Of a stretch of 64,000 bases of DNA, positions 38,301-47,630 are shown piece after piece. Within the stretch, counting starts at the first letter, position 1; every line of letters begins with the position of its first letter. Position numbers and translations under genes: made by a program. The notes under the pieces were generated by a model. The model did not search any database. It saw nothing but the letters and a program-made list of their open reading frames with translations, and was not told the DNA's origin. The DNA is taken from NCBI RefSeq assembly GCF_030683065.1, contig NZ_JAUXMX010000014.1, forward strand, positions 33,995-97,994, read 5' to 3'. Source of the stretch: Pseudomonas sp. (lineage in GTDB: Bacteria; Pseudomonadota; Gammaproteobacteria; Pseudomonadales; Pseudomonadaceae).

Positions 38301-38968
38301 TGAGCATGCCATTTCTACATTCATTCAGACCGTTCGCCGCGCTGGCCGTTGCCATGTTTCTTGCCGGCTGTGCGACGCCGCAAGCGCATGATTACAGTGC
38401 ATTCAAAGAGAGCAACCCGACCTCTATTCTGGTTCTGCCGCCGGTTAACAAGTCACCCGATGTCAAAGCCTCCTACAGCGTTTACTCGCATATCACCTTG
38501 CCCCTGAGTGAGGCTGGTTACTATGTGTTGCCCGTGGCGGTGGTCGATGAAACCTTCAAGCAAAACGGCCTGATGAACGCCGAAGAGATCCGTGACGTCT
38601 CACCGCAGAAACTGCATGAGATTTTTGGCGCCGATACGGTGCTGTACCTGGATGTCATGGAGTACGGCAGCAGCTACATGATCATCACCAGTGAAGTTGT
38701 CGTGTCCGTCACCGCAACACTGGTCGACCTGCGCAGCGGCAAGCAACTGTGGAAGGGGGCTGCCCGTGCCAGCAGTGCAGAGCAGCAACAAAACAGCGGT
38801 GGCGGTCTTGCCGGCCTGCTGATAACCGCATTGGTCAACCAGGTAATGAACACCCTGAGTGATCGCGGCCATGAAATCGCTGGTATCACCAGCCATCGCT
38901 TGCTTGCCAGCAACCCCGTGAATGGCATTCTGCCGGGCCCGCGAGCGCGCCCGACCAGCGCTCGCTAA
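38300..38968 (+). CDS. DUF799-like (GNA1162-type) lipoprotein
   Basis: The 222-residue lipoprotein has lipobox LAGC near residue 23 and a body resembling DUF799/GNA1162: NPTSILVLPPVNKSPDVKAS, YYVLPVAVVDETFKQNGL, and DVMEYGSSYMIITSEVVVSV. The ATG at 38300 overlaps the preceding stop; ATG 38306 is an alternative. It is the last of the three-lipoprotein operon. It faces phhR, and an 11-bp hairpin between them (38978-39014) may end both transcripts. Confidence 0.85.
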   Translation: MSMPFLHSFRPFAALAVAMFLAGCATPQAHDYSAFKESNPTSILVLPPVNKSPDVKASYSVYSHITLPLSEAGYYVLPVAVVDETFKQNGLMNAEEIRDVSPQKLHEIFGADTVLYLDVMEYGSSYMIITSEVVVSVTATLVDLRSGKQLWKGAARASSAEQQQNSGGGLAGLLITALVNQVMNTLSDRGHEIAGITSHRLLASNPVNGILPGPRARPTSAR

Positions 38969-38977
38969 CATGCCACG

Positions 38978-39014
38978 GCTTCAGGTGGCGGGGCTCGGCA
39001 TTACCACCTGAAGC
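38978..39014. terminator. Hairpin between convergent lipoprotein operon and phhR
   Basis: GCTTCAGGTGG (38978-38988) pairs with CCACCTGAAGC (39004-39014) around a 15-base loop. There is no T run on either side, so termination is only likely by position. Confidence 0.4.
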
Positions 39015-39030
39015 AGCGGCGCGGTACTCG

Positions 39031-40584
39031 TTACTCCTTGCCCAACCCATGCTGGCGTAGCTTGTTGGCGATAGTGGTATGCGACACCCCCAGCCGCTTG
39101 CCCAGTTGCCGGCTGCTCGGATGATCGTGATACAGGCGCTCCAGCACGGCTTTCTCGAAACGCCCAAGAATCTCATCCAGCCCGCCTTCTACCGAAAACG
39201 CGCCCAACGGCTGCGGGGCGCCGTAGTCTGGCAGACGGATATGCTCGAGCTTTACCGTACCGCCTTCGCACAGCGATACAGCCTGAAACAGGACGTTTTC
39301 CAACTGACGCACATTGCCCGGCCAGTGATAGTGGCCAAGTTTGTCCAGCACCTGGGTGGCCAGCTTGGGCAGCGGGCAGCCGATCTGTCGGCTGGCCGAA
39401 TCGAGGAAGTGATCGACCAGCGGCGCCAGCCCGTCCAGGCATTCACGCAGCGGCGGGATATGCAGGGACAGCACATTGAGGCGGTGATAGAGGTCCTGAC
39501 GGAACTCGCCCTTGGCGCACAGTTCGGACAGGTCGACCTGGGTCGCGCAGATCACCCGCACATCCAGGTACACCTCCTCATCACTGCCGACTCTGCGGAA
39601 GCAGCCGTCCTGGAGAAAGCGCAGCAGCTTGGCCTGCAGGCGTGGGCTCATCTCGCCGACACCATCGAGGAACAGGGTGCCGCCGGCCGTCAACTCCAGA
39701 AGCCCGAGCTTGCCTTCAGGGCGCGCACCTTCGAAGGCGCCGGGGCCGTAGCCGAACAACTCGGTCTCAGCCATGGATTCCGGCAGCCCCGCACAATTGA
39801 GCGCCATAAAGGGCGACTGGCCGCGCGGACTGGCCAGGTGGCAGGCGCGCGCCAGCAGCTCCTTGCCGGTGCCGGTCTCACCCTCGATCAGCAGTGGCGC
39901 GTCCAGCGGCGCCATACGCCGCGCCTCGCGCACCACCGCGGCCATCACCTTGGAACTCTGGAAGATGCTGTCGAAGCCGCGCAGCTCCTGCTTGCGCACA
40001 TGATAGATACGCTCACCGACCCGGTCGGCGCGGTGCAAGGTGAGTACTGCGCCGGCCAGCGCATCGCTCTCGTCGTGTTCGGTCTGCAGCGGGGCGATGT
40101 CGGCGAGGAACACATCGCCCTTCACTTTCACCCGCAGACCGTTGATCCGTGACTTGTTGGCGCGCACCAACTCCGGCAAATCGAAATCTTCGGCGTACCG
40201 CGACAGTGGAATCCCCGGCACCTCGTCGACGCGTACGCCGAGCAACTGCGCGGCGGCGCGGTTGGCCGCCACTATCGAGCCGCCCATATCGATCGACAGC
40301 ACCGGAAACTCCAGAGCGCCAAGCAAGGCGTTCAGCTCCAGATGACGGCGCTCGCTGGGCATCAGGCCGACGCGCTTGACCCCAAACACACCCGGGATCG
40401 CCTCCAGCTTCGGCCGCAGGGCCTGGAGCTGCAGATTGATCAGGTTTGGACACAGCATATAGATGGCGTTGCCTTGCTCACCGCCGACCTCGCCACGGGC
40501 AACGTTGATACCGTAGTCAACCAGCAGGTTGAGGATGTCGCGCAGAATGCCGATCCGGTTTTGACAGTGAATCTTGATACGCAT
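39031..40584 (-). CDS. phhR: PhhR/TyrR-type aromatic amino acid regulator
   Basis: The 517-residue regulator has an ACT domain (residues 1-75, MRIKIHCQNRIGILRDILNL), a PAS domain (about 80-190), an AAA+ domain with Walker A EGETGTGKELL, and a C-terminal Fis-type helix-turn-helix (SRQLGKRLGVSHTTIANKLR). In the AAA+ domain the sigma-54 contact loop reads GAFEGA where true sigma-54 activators have GAFTGA. It activates phhABC in response to phenylalanine and tyrosine and is divergent from phhA across 254 bases. Confidence 0.95.
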   Translation of the reverse strand: MRIKIHCQNRIGILRDILNLLVDYGINVARGEVGGEQGNAIYMLCPNLINLQLQALRPKLEAIPGVFGVKRVGLMPSERRHLELNALLGALEFPVLSIDMGGSIVAANRAAAQLLGVRVDEVPGIPLSRYAEDFDLPELVRANKSRINGLRVKVKGDVFLADIAPLQTEHDESDALAGAVLTLHRADRVGERIYHVRKQELRGFDSIFQSSKVMAAVVREARRMAPLDAPLLIEGETGTGKELLARACHLASPRGQSPFMALNCAGLPESMAETELFGYGPGAFEGARPEGKLGLLELTAGGTLFLDGVGEMSPRLQAKLLRFLQDGCFRRVGSDEEVYLDVRVICATQVDLSELCAKGEFRQDLYHRLNVLSLHIPPLRECLDGLAPLVDHFLDSASRQIGCPLPKLATQVLDKLGHYHWPGNVRQLENVLFQAVSLCEGGTVKLEHIRLPDYGAPQPLGAFSVEGGLDEILGRFEKAVLERLYHDHPSSRQLGKRLGVSHTTIANKLRQHGLGKE

Positions 40585-40838
40585 GGCAGACCCTGAGCAT
40601 ATTTTCTGATGGCAGCGCATCGGGAATCGACGAGTTCGCCTTATTGTTCGTCAAGAATATGTGACGGATTAGCCCGGCATCAAGGCGATAACTGGCAGCG
40701 ATGACAGATAATGTAACCTTTTCTTTACGAAATACATGCTATTGACCCCGTTCACCGCCGGATTCACGGCCGCGCAACGGCACAACCTGAGGTATTCATA
40801 GTCCAACACAATAACAATGGCCCCAGCAGGAGGCAGCA
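40585..40838. promoter_or_regulatory. phhR/phhA control region with TyrR-box-like site
   Basis: TGTAACCTTTTCTTTACG at 40712-40729 fits the TyrR/PhhR box TGTAAA-N6-TTTACA with one mismatch in each half. A TTGACC at 40742 may be a -35 element. The site is about 110 bases ahead of phhA. Confidence 0.6.
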
Positions 40839-41624
40839 ATGATGAGTACGCAGTATGTGGCTCGGCAACCGGATGAAAGCGGTTTTATCCACTACGGCGA
40901 AGCCGAGCATCAGGTGTGGAACACCCTGATCACCCGGCAACTCAAGGTAATCGAAGGACGCGCCTGCCAGGAGTACCTGGACGGTATCGAGCAACTCGGA
41001 CTGCCCCATGAGCGTATCCCGCAACTCGATGAAGTGAATCGGGTGCTCCACGCTGCCACCGGCTGGCGCGTCACCCGGGTACCGGCGCTGATCCCCTTCC
41101 AGACCTTTTTCGAACTGCTGGCCAGCCAGCAATTCCCAGTGGCCACGTTTATCCGCCGCCCCGAGGAGCTCGACTACCTGCAGGAGCCGGACATCTTTCA
41201 CGAGATCTTCGGTCACTGCCCGCTGCTGACCAACCCCTGGTTCGCCGAGTTCACCCACACCTATGGCAAACTCGGTCTCAAGGCCACGAAAGAACAGCGT
41301 GTTTACCTCGCGCGTCTTTACTGGCTGACCATCGAATTCGGATTGGTCGACACCAACCAGGGCCGCCGGATCTATGGCGGTGGCATCCTCTCTTCGCCAA
41401 AGGAAACCGTCTACAGCCTGTCCGGGCAGCCCGAGCACCTGCCATTCGATCCGACCGAGGCCATGCGTACGCCTTACCGCATCGACATCCTGCAACCGCT
41501 GTACTTCGTCCTGCCGGAGCTCAAGCATTTGTTCGAACTGGCGCATCAGGACATCATGGGCATGGTCCATCAGGCCATGCAGATGGGCCTGCACACGCCG
41601 AAGTTTCCGCCGAAAGCCGCCTGA
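40839..41624 (+). CDS. phhA: Phenylalanine 4-monooxygenase
   Basis: The 261-residue non-haem iron hydroxylase converts phenylalanine to tyrosine with tetrahydropterin and O2. Iron ligands are visible as His121 and His126 in DIFHEIFGHCP and Glu166 in YWLTIEFGL. The length matches the single-domain bacterial enzyme with no regulatory domain. It leads phhABC; phhB recycles its pterin and phhC removes the tyrosine amino group. Confidence 0.97.
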   Translation: MMSTQYVARQPDESGFIHYGEAEHQVWNTLITRQLKVIEGRACQEYLDGIEQLGLPHERIPQLDEVNRVLHAATGWRVTRVPALIPFQTFFELLASQQFPVATFIRRPEELDYLQEPDIFHEIFGHCPLLTNPWFAEFTHTYGKLGLKATKEQRVYLARLYWLTIEFGLVDTNQGRRIYGGGILSSPKETVYSLSGQPEHLPFDPTEAMRTPYRIDILQPLYFVLPELKHLFELAHQDIMGMVHQAMQMGLHTPKFPPKAA

Positions 41625-41632
41625 CAACTTTT

Positions 41633-41706
41633 GTAGGATGGGTTGAGCATCGCGATACCCATCATTTCCCGGTTTGATGGGTATCGCTGCGCTCAACCCA
41701 TCCTAC
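41633..41706. repeat. GTAGGATGGGTTGAG...CTCAACCCATCCTAC palindromic repeat (copy 4)
   Basis: The arms 41633-41664 and 41675-41706 are almost perfectly complementary over 32 bases with a 10-base loop. It lies between phhA and phhB, inside the operon, and is nearly the same as the copy at 20316. Confidence 0.9.
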
Positions 41707-41735
41707 GTCTCACCACCGAACCCTGGAGAAACCTG

Positions 41736-42089
41736 ATGACCCTTGCCCAAGCCCAATGCGAAGCCTGCAGCGCCGACGCCCCGAAAGTCTCGGACGAGGA
41801 GTTGGCCGAGTTGCTCCGCGAGATCCCCGACTGGAACATCGAGGTGCGTGACGACCACATGGAGCTGGAACGGGTGTTCCTGTTCAAGAACTTCCGTCAT
41901 GCCCTGTCCTTCACCAACGCGGTCGGCGCCATCGCCGAGGAAGTCGGTCACCACCCTGCCCTGGTCACCGAATGGGGCAAGGTCACGGTCACCTGGTGGA
42001 GCCACGAAATGCGTGGCCTGCACCGTAATGACTTCATCATGGCTGCGCGTACCGATGAGCTCGCCGCTGCTGCCGAGGGCCGTAAGTGA
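41736..42089 (+). CDS. phhB: Pterin-4a-carbinolamine dehydratase
   Basis: The 117-residue protein has the PCD/DCoH signature: His72-His73 in [20 protein letters not shown] and [17 protein letters not shown]. It dehydrates the 4a-hydroxypterin left by PhhA so the cofactor can be reduced again. TGGAGA at 41724-41729 gives the start. Its stop overlaps the GTG start of phhC. Confidence 0.96.
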   Translation: MTLAQAQCEACSADAPKVSDEELAELLREIPDWNIEVRDDHMELERVFLFKNFRHALSFTNAVGAIAEEVGHHPALVTEWGKVTVTWWSHEMRGLHRNDFIMAARTDELAAAAEGRK

Positions 42090-43282
42090 GCCATTTCGCC
42101 CAGATTGCCCGCGTTCCCGGTGACCCGATACTGGGCCTGATGGAGGCCTATCGCAGCGACCGCAACCCGGCCAAGCTCGACCTGGGCGTCGGCGTGTACA
42201 AGGACGCTCAGGGCCTGACGCCAATCCTGCGCGCGGTGAAGCTGGCCGAGCAGCGCCTGGTAGACCGCGAAACCACTAAAAGCTATATCGGTGGCCACGG
42301 CGATGCCTTGTTTTGCAGCCACCTGGCCAGCCTGGTGCTGGGCGCCGCCAGCCCCTTGCTCGCCGAGCAGCGCGCGGCGGCCAGCCAGACCCCTGGCGGC
42401 ACCGGGGCCCTGCGTCTGGCCGCAGACTTTATTGGCCACTGCCTGCCGGGCCGGGGCATCTGGCTGAGCGACCCGACCTGGCCGATTCATGAAACCATCT
42501 TTGCCGAGGCCGGGCTGCGCGTTGGCCATTACCCCTATGTGGGTGCCGACAATCGGCTCAACGTCGAGGCGATGATCGCCGCGCTCAGCCACCTTCCCCA
42601 CGGCGACGTGGTGCTGCTGCACGCCTGCTGCCATAACCCCACCGGTTTCGACCTGACTGAGGACGATTGGCGGCGCGTGCTCGACGTGGTCAAGGCGCGC
42701 GAACTGCTGCCGCTGATCGATTTTGCCTACCAGGGCTTCGGCGACGGGCTTGAACAGGATGCCTGGGCCGTGCGCCTGTTTGCCGCCGAACTGCCCGAAC
42801 TGTTGATCACCAGTTCCTGTTCGAAGAACTTCGGCCTCTACCGCGAGCGCACCGGCGCCCTGATTGCCTGCACCCGCGACGCGGAAAAACTCCTGGATGT
42901 GCGCAGCCAACTGGCCTCCATCGCCCGCAACCTCTGGTCGACGCCGCCGGCACACGGCGCTGCGGTGGTCGCCGCTATTCTCGACGACAACGAACTCAGA
43001 ACGCTGTGGAGCGATGAACTGGGGGCTATGCGCCAACGGGTCGCAGGGCTGCGCCTGGGGCTGGTTGAGGCCCTGCAGCCTTATGGCCTGGCCGAGCGCT
43101 TCGCGCATATTGCCGAACAACGCGGGATGTTCTCCTACACCGGTTTGTCGCCTCAGCAGGTGCAGCGTCTGCGCGAGCAATACAGCGTGTACATGGTTGG
43201 CTCCGGCCGGGCCAATGTCGCCGGACTGGACGCCAATCGCCTGGATCAACTGGCCGATGTTATCGCTCAGGTTTGCGCCTAG
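42086..43282 (+). CDS. phhC: Aromatic amino acid aminotransferase
   Basis: The 398-residue PLP enzyme of the aspartate/tyrosine aminotransferase fold has [13 protein letters not shown], the PLP Asp in [15 protein letters not shown], and the Schiff-base Lys in [16 protein letters not shown]. It transaminates tyrosine and phenylalanine to the 2-oxo acids. It starts at GTG 42086 within the phhB stop and is read with phhAB. It converges on nahK 62 bases further on. Confidence 0.94.
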   Translation: MSHFAQIARVPGDPILGLMEAYRSDRNPAKLDLGVGVYKDAQGLTPILRAVKLAEQRLVDRETTKSYIGGHGDALFCSHLASLVLGAASPLLAEQRAAASQTPGGTGALRLAADFIGHCLPGRGIWLSDPTWPIHETIFAEAGLRVGHYPYVGADNRLNVEAMIAALSHLPHGDVVLLHACCHNPTGFDLTEDDWRRVLDVVKARELLPLIDFAYQGFGDGLEQDAWAVRLFAAELPELLITSSCSKNFGLYRERTGALIACTRDAEKLLDVRSQLASIARNLWSTPPAHGAAVVAAILDDNELRTLWSDELGAMRQRVAGLRLGLVEALQPYGLAERFAHIAEQRGMFSYTGLSPQQVQRLREQYSVYMVGSGRANVAGLDANRLDQLADVIAQVCA

Positions 43283-43344
43283 CAGCGCCCCGCAAGGGTC
43301 TGGGTCTTGCCCTGAGTACATGCACGGCACACGCGCAGGGCTAT

Positions 43345-45984
43345 TTAACTGCGACTCTTTTCCAGCAAATGACTCATGGCTGTTTTCAGCTTCATCGGTC
43401 GTACCGGCTTGTGCATCAGGGTGTGGCCAAGCTCGCGCATCTGCTGTTTGAGTTCGTTGCTGTAGTTGGCGGTGATCATCAGCGCCGGCAGCGGCGTGCT
43501 GCGCCGGGCGTTGATCAGGGCCACGGCGTCGACACCGTTGTGCCCGTCGTCGAGGTGGTAATCGGCGATCAACAGGTCGGCATCGGCGTGATAGTTGTCG
43601 ACTTGGCGCGCCAGGTCTTCTTCGGAAAGCGCGGTGACCACCTGGCAACCCCAGGCCTCCAGCAGGGTACGCATACCGGCGCAGATTGCCGCATCGTTAT
43701 CCAGCACCCAGATCCGCGATCCGCTGAGGCGTTCGAGCAGCAGATCAGACGCCTCATGCACCACCCGCGCGCGCGGTGCGAGAGCGGTCAAGGGGACTTC
43801 AATGGCAAACATCGAACCCTTGCCCAGTTGCGAAGACACGCGGATACGATGGCCCAGCATGCGCGCGATCTTGTCGACGATGGCCAGACCCAAACCGAGG
43901 CCGCGATCCTGCTTGCGGTGCGTAACGTCGCCACGTTTGAACTCCTGAAACACCTCGCCGAGTTTGTCTTCAGCGATACCAATACCAGTGTCCCACACCT
44001 CGATCGACAGACTCTGCCGGTGCCGGCGGCAACCGAGCAGGATGCGTCCGCTGGTGGTGTAACGAATGGCATTGCTCAGCAGGTTACGCAAAATTCGCGC
44101 GAGCAACTGGATATCGCTGCGCACCAGCGCCGAACTGGCCACGAAGTCCAGGCGCAGGCCCTCGCTGCCGGCAATCTGATGGTATTCGGCGGCGAGGTTT
44201 TCGAGCAGCTCACTGACCGCGAACGGGGCGATATCCGGTTTGATTACCCCGGCATCCAGCTTGGAGATATCCACCAAGGTGCCGAGCAAGCTTTCCACGT
44301 CCTCCAGCGAGTTGCTGACGTTGCGCACCAGGGCAGCGCTTTCGACCAGGTCGCGCTTTTCCAGCAGTGCGCTGGTGAACAGCCGTGCGGCGTTCAAGGG
44401 TTGCAACAGGTCGTGGCTGACTGCCGCGAGGAATTTGGTTTTCGACAAGTTGGCCTGCTCGGCCTCGCCCTTGGCTTCGCGCAGACGGGCCTCCATGTGC
44501 GTGCGCTCGTCGATTTCGCAGCGCAACTGGGCGTTTAGGTCGGTGAGTTCGGCGGTGCGTTCGCGCACCCGCTGTTCCAGGTGCTGATAGGCCTGGTGCA
44601 ACGCCTCGGCGGTACGCCGGCGCTCGGTAATGTCGCGAATCAGCACAAAGATGCCGAGCACCTCGCCGCTGGCCTGACGGTTGGGCACGTAGGAGCGCAA
44701 CATGTAGCGCTCCTGCCCATTATGGTTGGTCTCGGCCACCTCGAAAGTCACACTTTCGCCGGACAAGGCCCGCTCAATATAGGGTTCCAGGCGCCGGCAA
44801 TGTTCTTCGTTGTGCACCGTTCGCAGGCTTTGGCCGAGCATCGCGCCACGCGGCCAGCAGTACCATTCCTCGTAGACCTTGTTAGTGAAATCATAGATCA
44901 GGTCGGCATTCAGGTAGGCAATCAGCGCCGGCACGTGGTCGGTGATCAGGCGAATCCAGCGCTCGCTTTCACTGAGTGCTTCGGCGTGTCGGTAACGCTC
45001 GGTGATGTCGGTAAAGGTGTTGACGAAGCCGCCGGTAGGCAGTGGATGGGTGCGCACCTCAAGCATGCGTCCGTCAAACAGGCGCAGCTCCAGCTCCTCA
45101 ATGGCTTTGCCGCTGGCATCGCAGCTATCGGGGGTCAGCAGTTGCAACTCGCTGTCGGCCATTACCTCGGCGAAGGGCCGATGGGCGTTGATCGGTGCCA
45201 GGCCGCAGAGATCAAGAAAACGGTGATTCCACAACTCCAGCTGGCCCTCGGCATTGACCATGGCCATGCCTTGCGACAGGTTGTCCATGGCGCGCTGCAG
45301 CAGCCGTGACTTCTGCGCCAGGGCCTGTTCGCGGCGCAGGGTTTCGTTCTGTTTGACCTCGGTAATATCGGTATACAGGATCACCAGGCCGCCCTCACGG
45401 GTCGGTCGCTCGCTGACCTGCACCCAACGGCCGTCGCGCAGGCGATAGAGCATGTGCTCGCCGTCTTTGCCGCGCTGTTCCTCCACCACCAGACCGGTGC
45501 TTTTGCTCAGGCGTTTGATCTCGGTCAGCCGGGTGCCCGCGTTAATACGTGCACGGCTATGGGCCCAGAACGATTTGAAGCGGCTGTTGAACAGCACGAT
45601 GCGCTGCTCGCTGTCGAACAGCACGAAGGCGTCGGAAATGCTTTCGATGGCATCGATCAGATGCTGGTGGGCGGTTTCTGCACGCAGCCGTGCATCGCTG
45701 AGTAATTGGTTGCTGGACTTCAGCTCGGCCATCGCCTGGTTCAGCGCATCGGTACGTTCACGCACCTGTTCGGCGAGCACCACCGAGTGCTGAAAGGCCG
45801 CGTAAGCATCGTCACCGCGCGCATGAACCGACTCGACCCGCTCGATCAGTGCGGTATTGATCCGTTTGAGCTTGTGGTTATCCTTTTCCAGCGCCGCGCA
45901 ACGGGCTTGCAGCTCGGCGACATCAGCCTCGACCGGGACGGCCAATGGCGACTCCGGTGAAGGTCTGGTTGATGTGCATACCAT
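43345..45984 (-). CDS. nahK: Hybrid sensor kinase NahK (NosP-associated)
   Basis: The 879-residue cytoplasmic kinase starts with a coiled coil (about 25-115), then three PAS domains (about 115-465), a second coiled coil, a HisKA domain with the phospho-His in AAVSHDLLQPLNAARLF, an HATPase domain and a C-terminal receiver with phospho-acceptor Asp in LLIADYHLDDG. No membrane helix is seen. GGGGAG lies 7 bases ahead of the ATG, so the start really lies inside nosP and the genes overlap by 62 bases. In P. aeruginosa NahK is inhibited by NO-bound NosP and feeds a phosphorelay affecting biofilm dispersal. Confidence 0.93.
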   Translation of the reverse strand: MVCTSTRPSPESPLAVPVEADVAELQARCAALEKDNHKLKRINTALIERVESVHARGDDAYAAFQHSVVLAEQVRERTDALNQAMAELKSSNQLLSDARLRAETAHQHLIDAIESISDAFVLFDSEQRIVLFNSRFKSFWAHSRARINAGTRLTEIKRLSKSTGLVVEEQRGKDGEHMLYRLRDGRWVQVSERPTREGGLVILYTDITEVKQNETLRREQALAQKSRLLQRAMDNLSQGMAMVNAEGQLELWNHRFLDLCGLAPINAHRPFAEVMADSELQLLTPDSCDASGKAIEELELRLFDGRMLEVRTHPLPTGGFVNTFTDITERYRHAEALSESERWIRLITDHVPALIAYLNADLIYDFTNKVYEEWYCWPRGAMLGQSLRTVHNEEHCRRLEPYIERALSGESVTFEVAETNHNGQERYMLRSYVPNRQASGEVLGIFVLIRDITERRRTAEALHQAYQHLEQRVRERTAELTDLNAQLRCEIDERTHMEARLREAKGEAEQANLSKTKFLAAVSHDLLQPLNAARLFTSALLEKRDLVESAALVRNVSNSLEDVESLLGTLVDISKLDAGVIKPDIAPFAVSELLENLAAEYHQIAGSEGLRLDFVASSALVRSDIQLLARILRNLLSNAIRYTTSGRILLGCRRHRQSLSIEVWDTGIGIAEDKLGEVFQEFKRGDVTHRKQDRGLGLGLAIVDKIARMLGHRIRVSSQLGKGSMFAIEVPLTALAPRARVVHEASDLLLERLSGSRIWVLDNDAAICAGMRTLLEAWGCQVVTALSEEDLARQVDNYHADADLLIADYHLDDGHNGVDAVALINARRSTPLPALMITANYSNELKQQMRELGHTLMHKPVRPMKLKTAMSHLLEKSRS

Positions 45985-47077
45985 TGAACTGCTCCCCGTA
46001 GGTATTGAAACCTATAACTTGCTGGCTACGCAGAAAGGCCGAGACTGGCTCGACGCCATCGCCATCCTCGATTTCCAGGCGGCGCAGAAAACAATCGCAG
46101 CCAATAGTCAGCAGCAAGGGCCCGAGGCGCTCGCGCAGCCCCTCGAACAGGTTTTCCAGATTGGGCAATAATGGACCGGGACGCATAGCGGTGAGGACGA
46201 TGCCGTTCTCCACCGCGCAATAAAAACTCAAACTGAGGTCTTCATTGACCCGCTGAATCGAGCGCACGTAGTACTGATCGCTGATGCGCACAGCCAGAGG
46301 ATTGGCGGCGAACACCCGGTGATCCAGGTCTTGCAGCGGCACGCCGATCAACTCGGCGTATTCCTGCGCGGCCGGCGCCGCATTCAGCTCATACACCCGG
46401 CGGCTGGCGCTGTCGGCTCGGGTGACCACCAACTTCTCAGCGCAAGGCTCGATGTGATGGGTGCTGAACACTTCGAAGTCCAGCCAGGTATTAAACAGCA
46501 CCACCACCGCCGCGCCCGTATGGAACTTGCCGCCGTAGTAAACATGGGTGTGGGTCAGGTGGTTGTCGTCACCCGCCGAACCGCCGAAGTGCGGAATGCT
46601 GCCAAACGCCGCGCTAAGCGCACCGAGCACCACTTCCTCGCGACTGGATAAACCATCGAGCAGGGTCAGGGCGAAGCTGTGGCCCTTGATCGAGGCCAGT
46701 TCGTTGTTGCGGCAATCCTTGGCCAAACGCTCGACCAACTGCTGGGCGTCGATCAGGCTGAAACGCTCCATCTCGTCGATCAGTGCGCTGGAAATCGAGA
46801 AGCTGCGGTGATCGAAGCCCACCGCACTGACGCAGCCACGACCATAGCCATGCGCGGTGATCTCGCCAGCGCTGGTACAGCCAATCAGATTGATCCCGCC
46901 GAAGTACTGATCCAATGCATCGCCGAGGTGTTCCAGATCGTATTCCGCAGAACAGAAGAACAACACAAAGCCCAGGTGCGGATGAATCAGCTGACGCGCC
47001 AACTCCTGCGCCACCAGTTCCACATCCGTGGCACTTGAGGTAGCGGTGACGACGCCTTCAGTCCGTTCCTGCTGCAT
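45923..47077 (-). CDS. nosP: FIST-domain nitric-oxide sensor NosP
   Basis: The 384-residue protein has FIST_N (VLFFCSAEYDLEHLGDALDQ, INLIGCTSAGEITAHGYGRG) and FIST_C (IGVPLQDLDHRVFAANPLAV) domains. FIST proteins next to kinases are sensory; the P. aeruginosa neighbour of NahK is the haem-based NO sensor NosP. ATG 47077 has a GGGG stretch ahead; a GTG 24 bases upstream is an alternative. The gene reads directly into nahK. Confidence 0.92.
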   Translation of the reverse strand: MQQERTEGVVTATSSATDVELVAQELARQLIHPHLGFVLFFCSAEYDLEHLGDALDQYFGGINLIGCTSAGEITAHGYGRGCVSAVGFDHRSFSISSALIDEMERFSLIDAQQLVERLAKDCRNNELASIKGHSFALTLLDGLSSREEVVLGALSAAFGSIPHFGGSAGDDNHLTHTHVYYGGKFHTGAAVVVLFNTWLDFEVFSTHHIEPCAEKLVVTRADSASRRVYELNAAPAAQEYAELIGVPLQDLDHRVFAANPLAVRISDQYYVRSIQRVNEDLSLSFYCAVENGIVLTAMRPGPLLPNLENLFEGLRERLGPLLLTIGCDCFLRRLEIEDGDGVEPVSAFLRSQQVIGFNTYGEQFNGMHINQTFTGVAIGRPGRG

Positions 47078-47194
47078 AGCTTGCCCCAATAAAAATCCCA
47101 CCTTCCATGGAATTATTCTACGAAGCTCCAGGCTTGCGCCCCATGCAACTTGAGTCGCGTCGGCCTACTCCCTAAGTAGCGGTATACAACTGCA

Positions 47195-47590
47195 TCAGAC
47201 GGACAACGGCCAGAACAGTAACGTCAACAGGAATAATCCGGCATAGAAGCCGATCTCCAGCGTTTCGCTGAGAGGCTGGATACGCCGCAAGGCGCCATAT
47301 ACATGCACCACGATCATCATCAGCGCCGTAGCGGCGAGCAGTTCAAAAACCGTATGAATGGCCTCACCAGTCAAGGCCGCGCGCAGCATCATGGCTTCGA
47401 GGATCAGGATGAACGCACCCAGGCAGCGGCCGAAATACACCGCCAGATCAGTGTGCGTGGGTATCCGCCACCCCATCAACCGAGCCCAGGCCAGCGGAAC
47501 GAGAAAGATCGGTAAAGCAAAGACCAGTGTGGTCGCGACGGTCAGAATCAGCAGGTAATCAGCCGCCGAATCACTCCATATTCCCAGCAT
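47195..47590 (-). CDS. Small four-helix membrane protein of unknown function
   Basis: The 131-residue protein has four hydrophobic segments (about 12-35, 54-70, 82-100, 112-130) and short polar loops. I recall a gene of this size beside the NosP/NahK genes in P. aeruginosa, before the PQQ/ethanol oxidation genes, but I know no function. It is 40 bases downstream of a predicted 29-residue membrane peptide and 117 bases upstream of nosP, all on the minus strand. Confidence 0.75.
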   Translation of the reverse strand: MLGIWSDSAADYLLILTVATTLVFALPIFLVPLAWARLMGWRIPTHTDLAVYFGRCLGAFILILEAMMLRAALTGEAIHTVFELLAATALMMIVVHVYGALRRIQPLSETLEIGFYAGLFLLTLLFWPLSV

Positions 47591-47630
47591 CGGTGCATCC
47601 TTTCATGGGCATTGGGTAAGTAAGCTGCAC

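Noticed and set aside
41948..43648. 566-codon minus-strand frame across phhC
   Set aside because: It is antisense to phhB and phhC, with composition of a shadow frame and no domain character.
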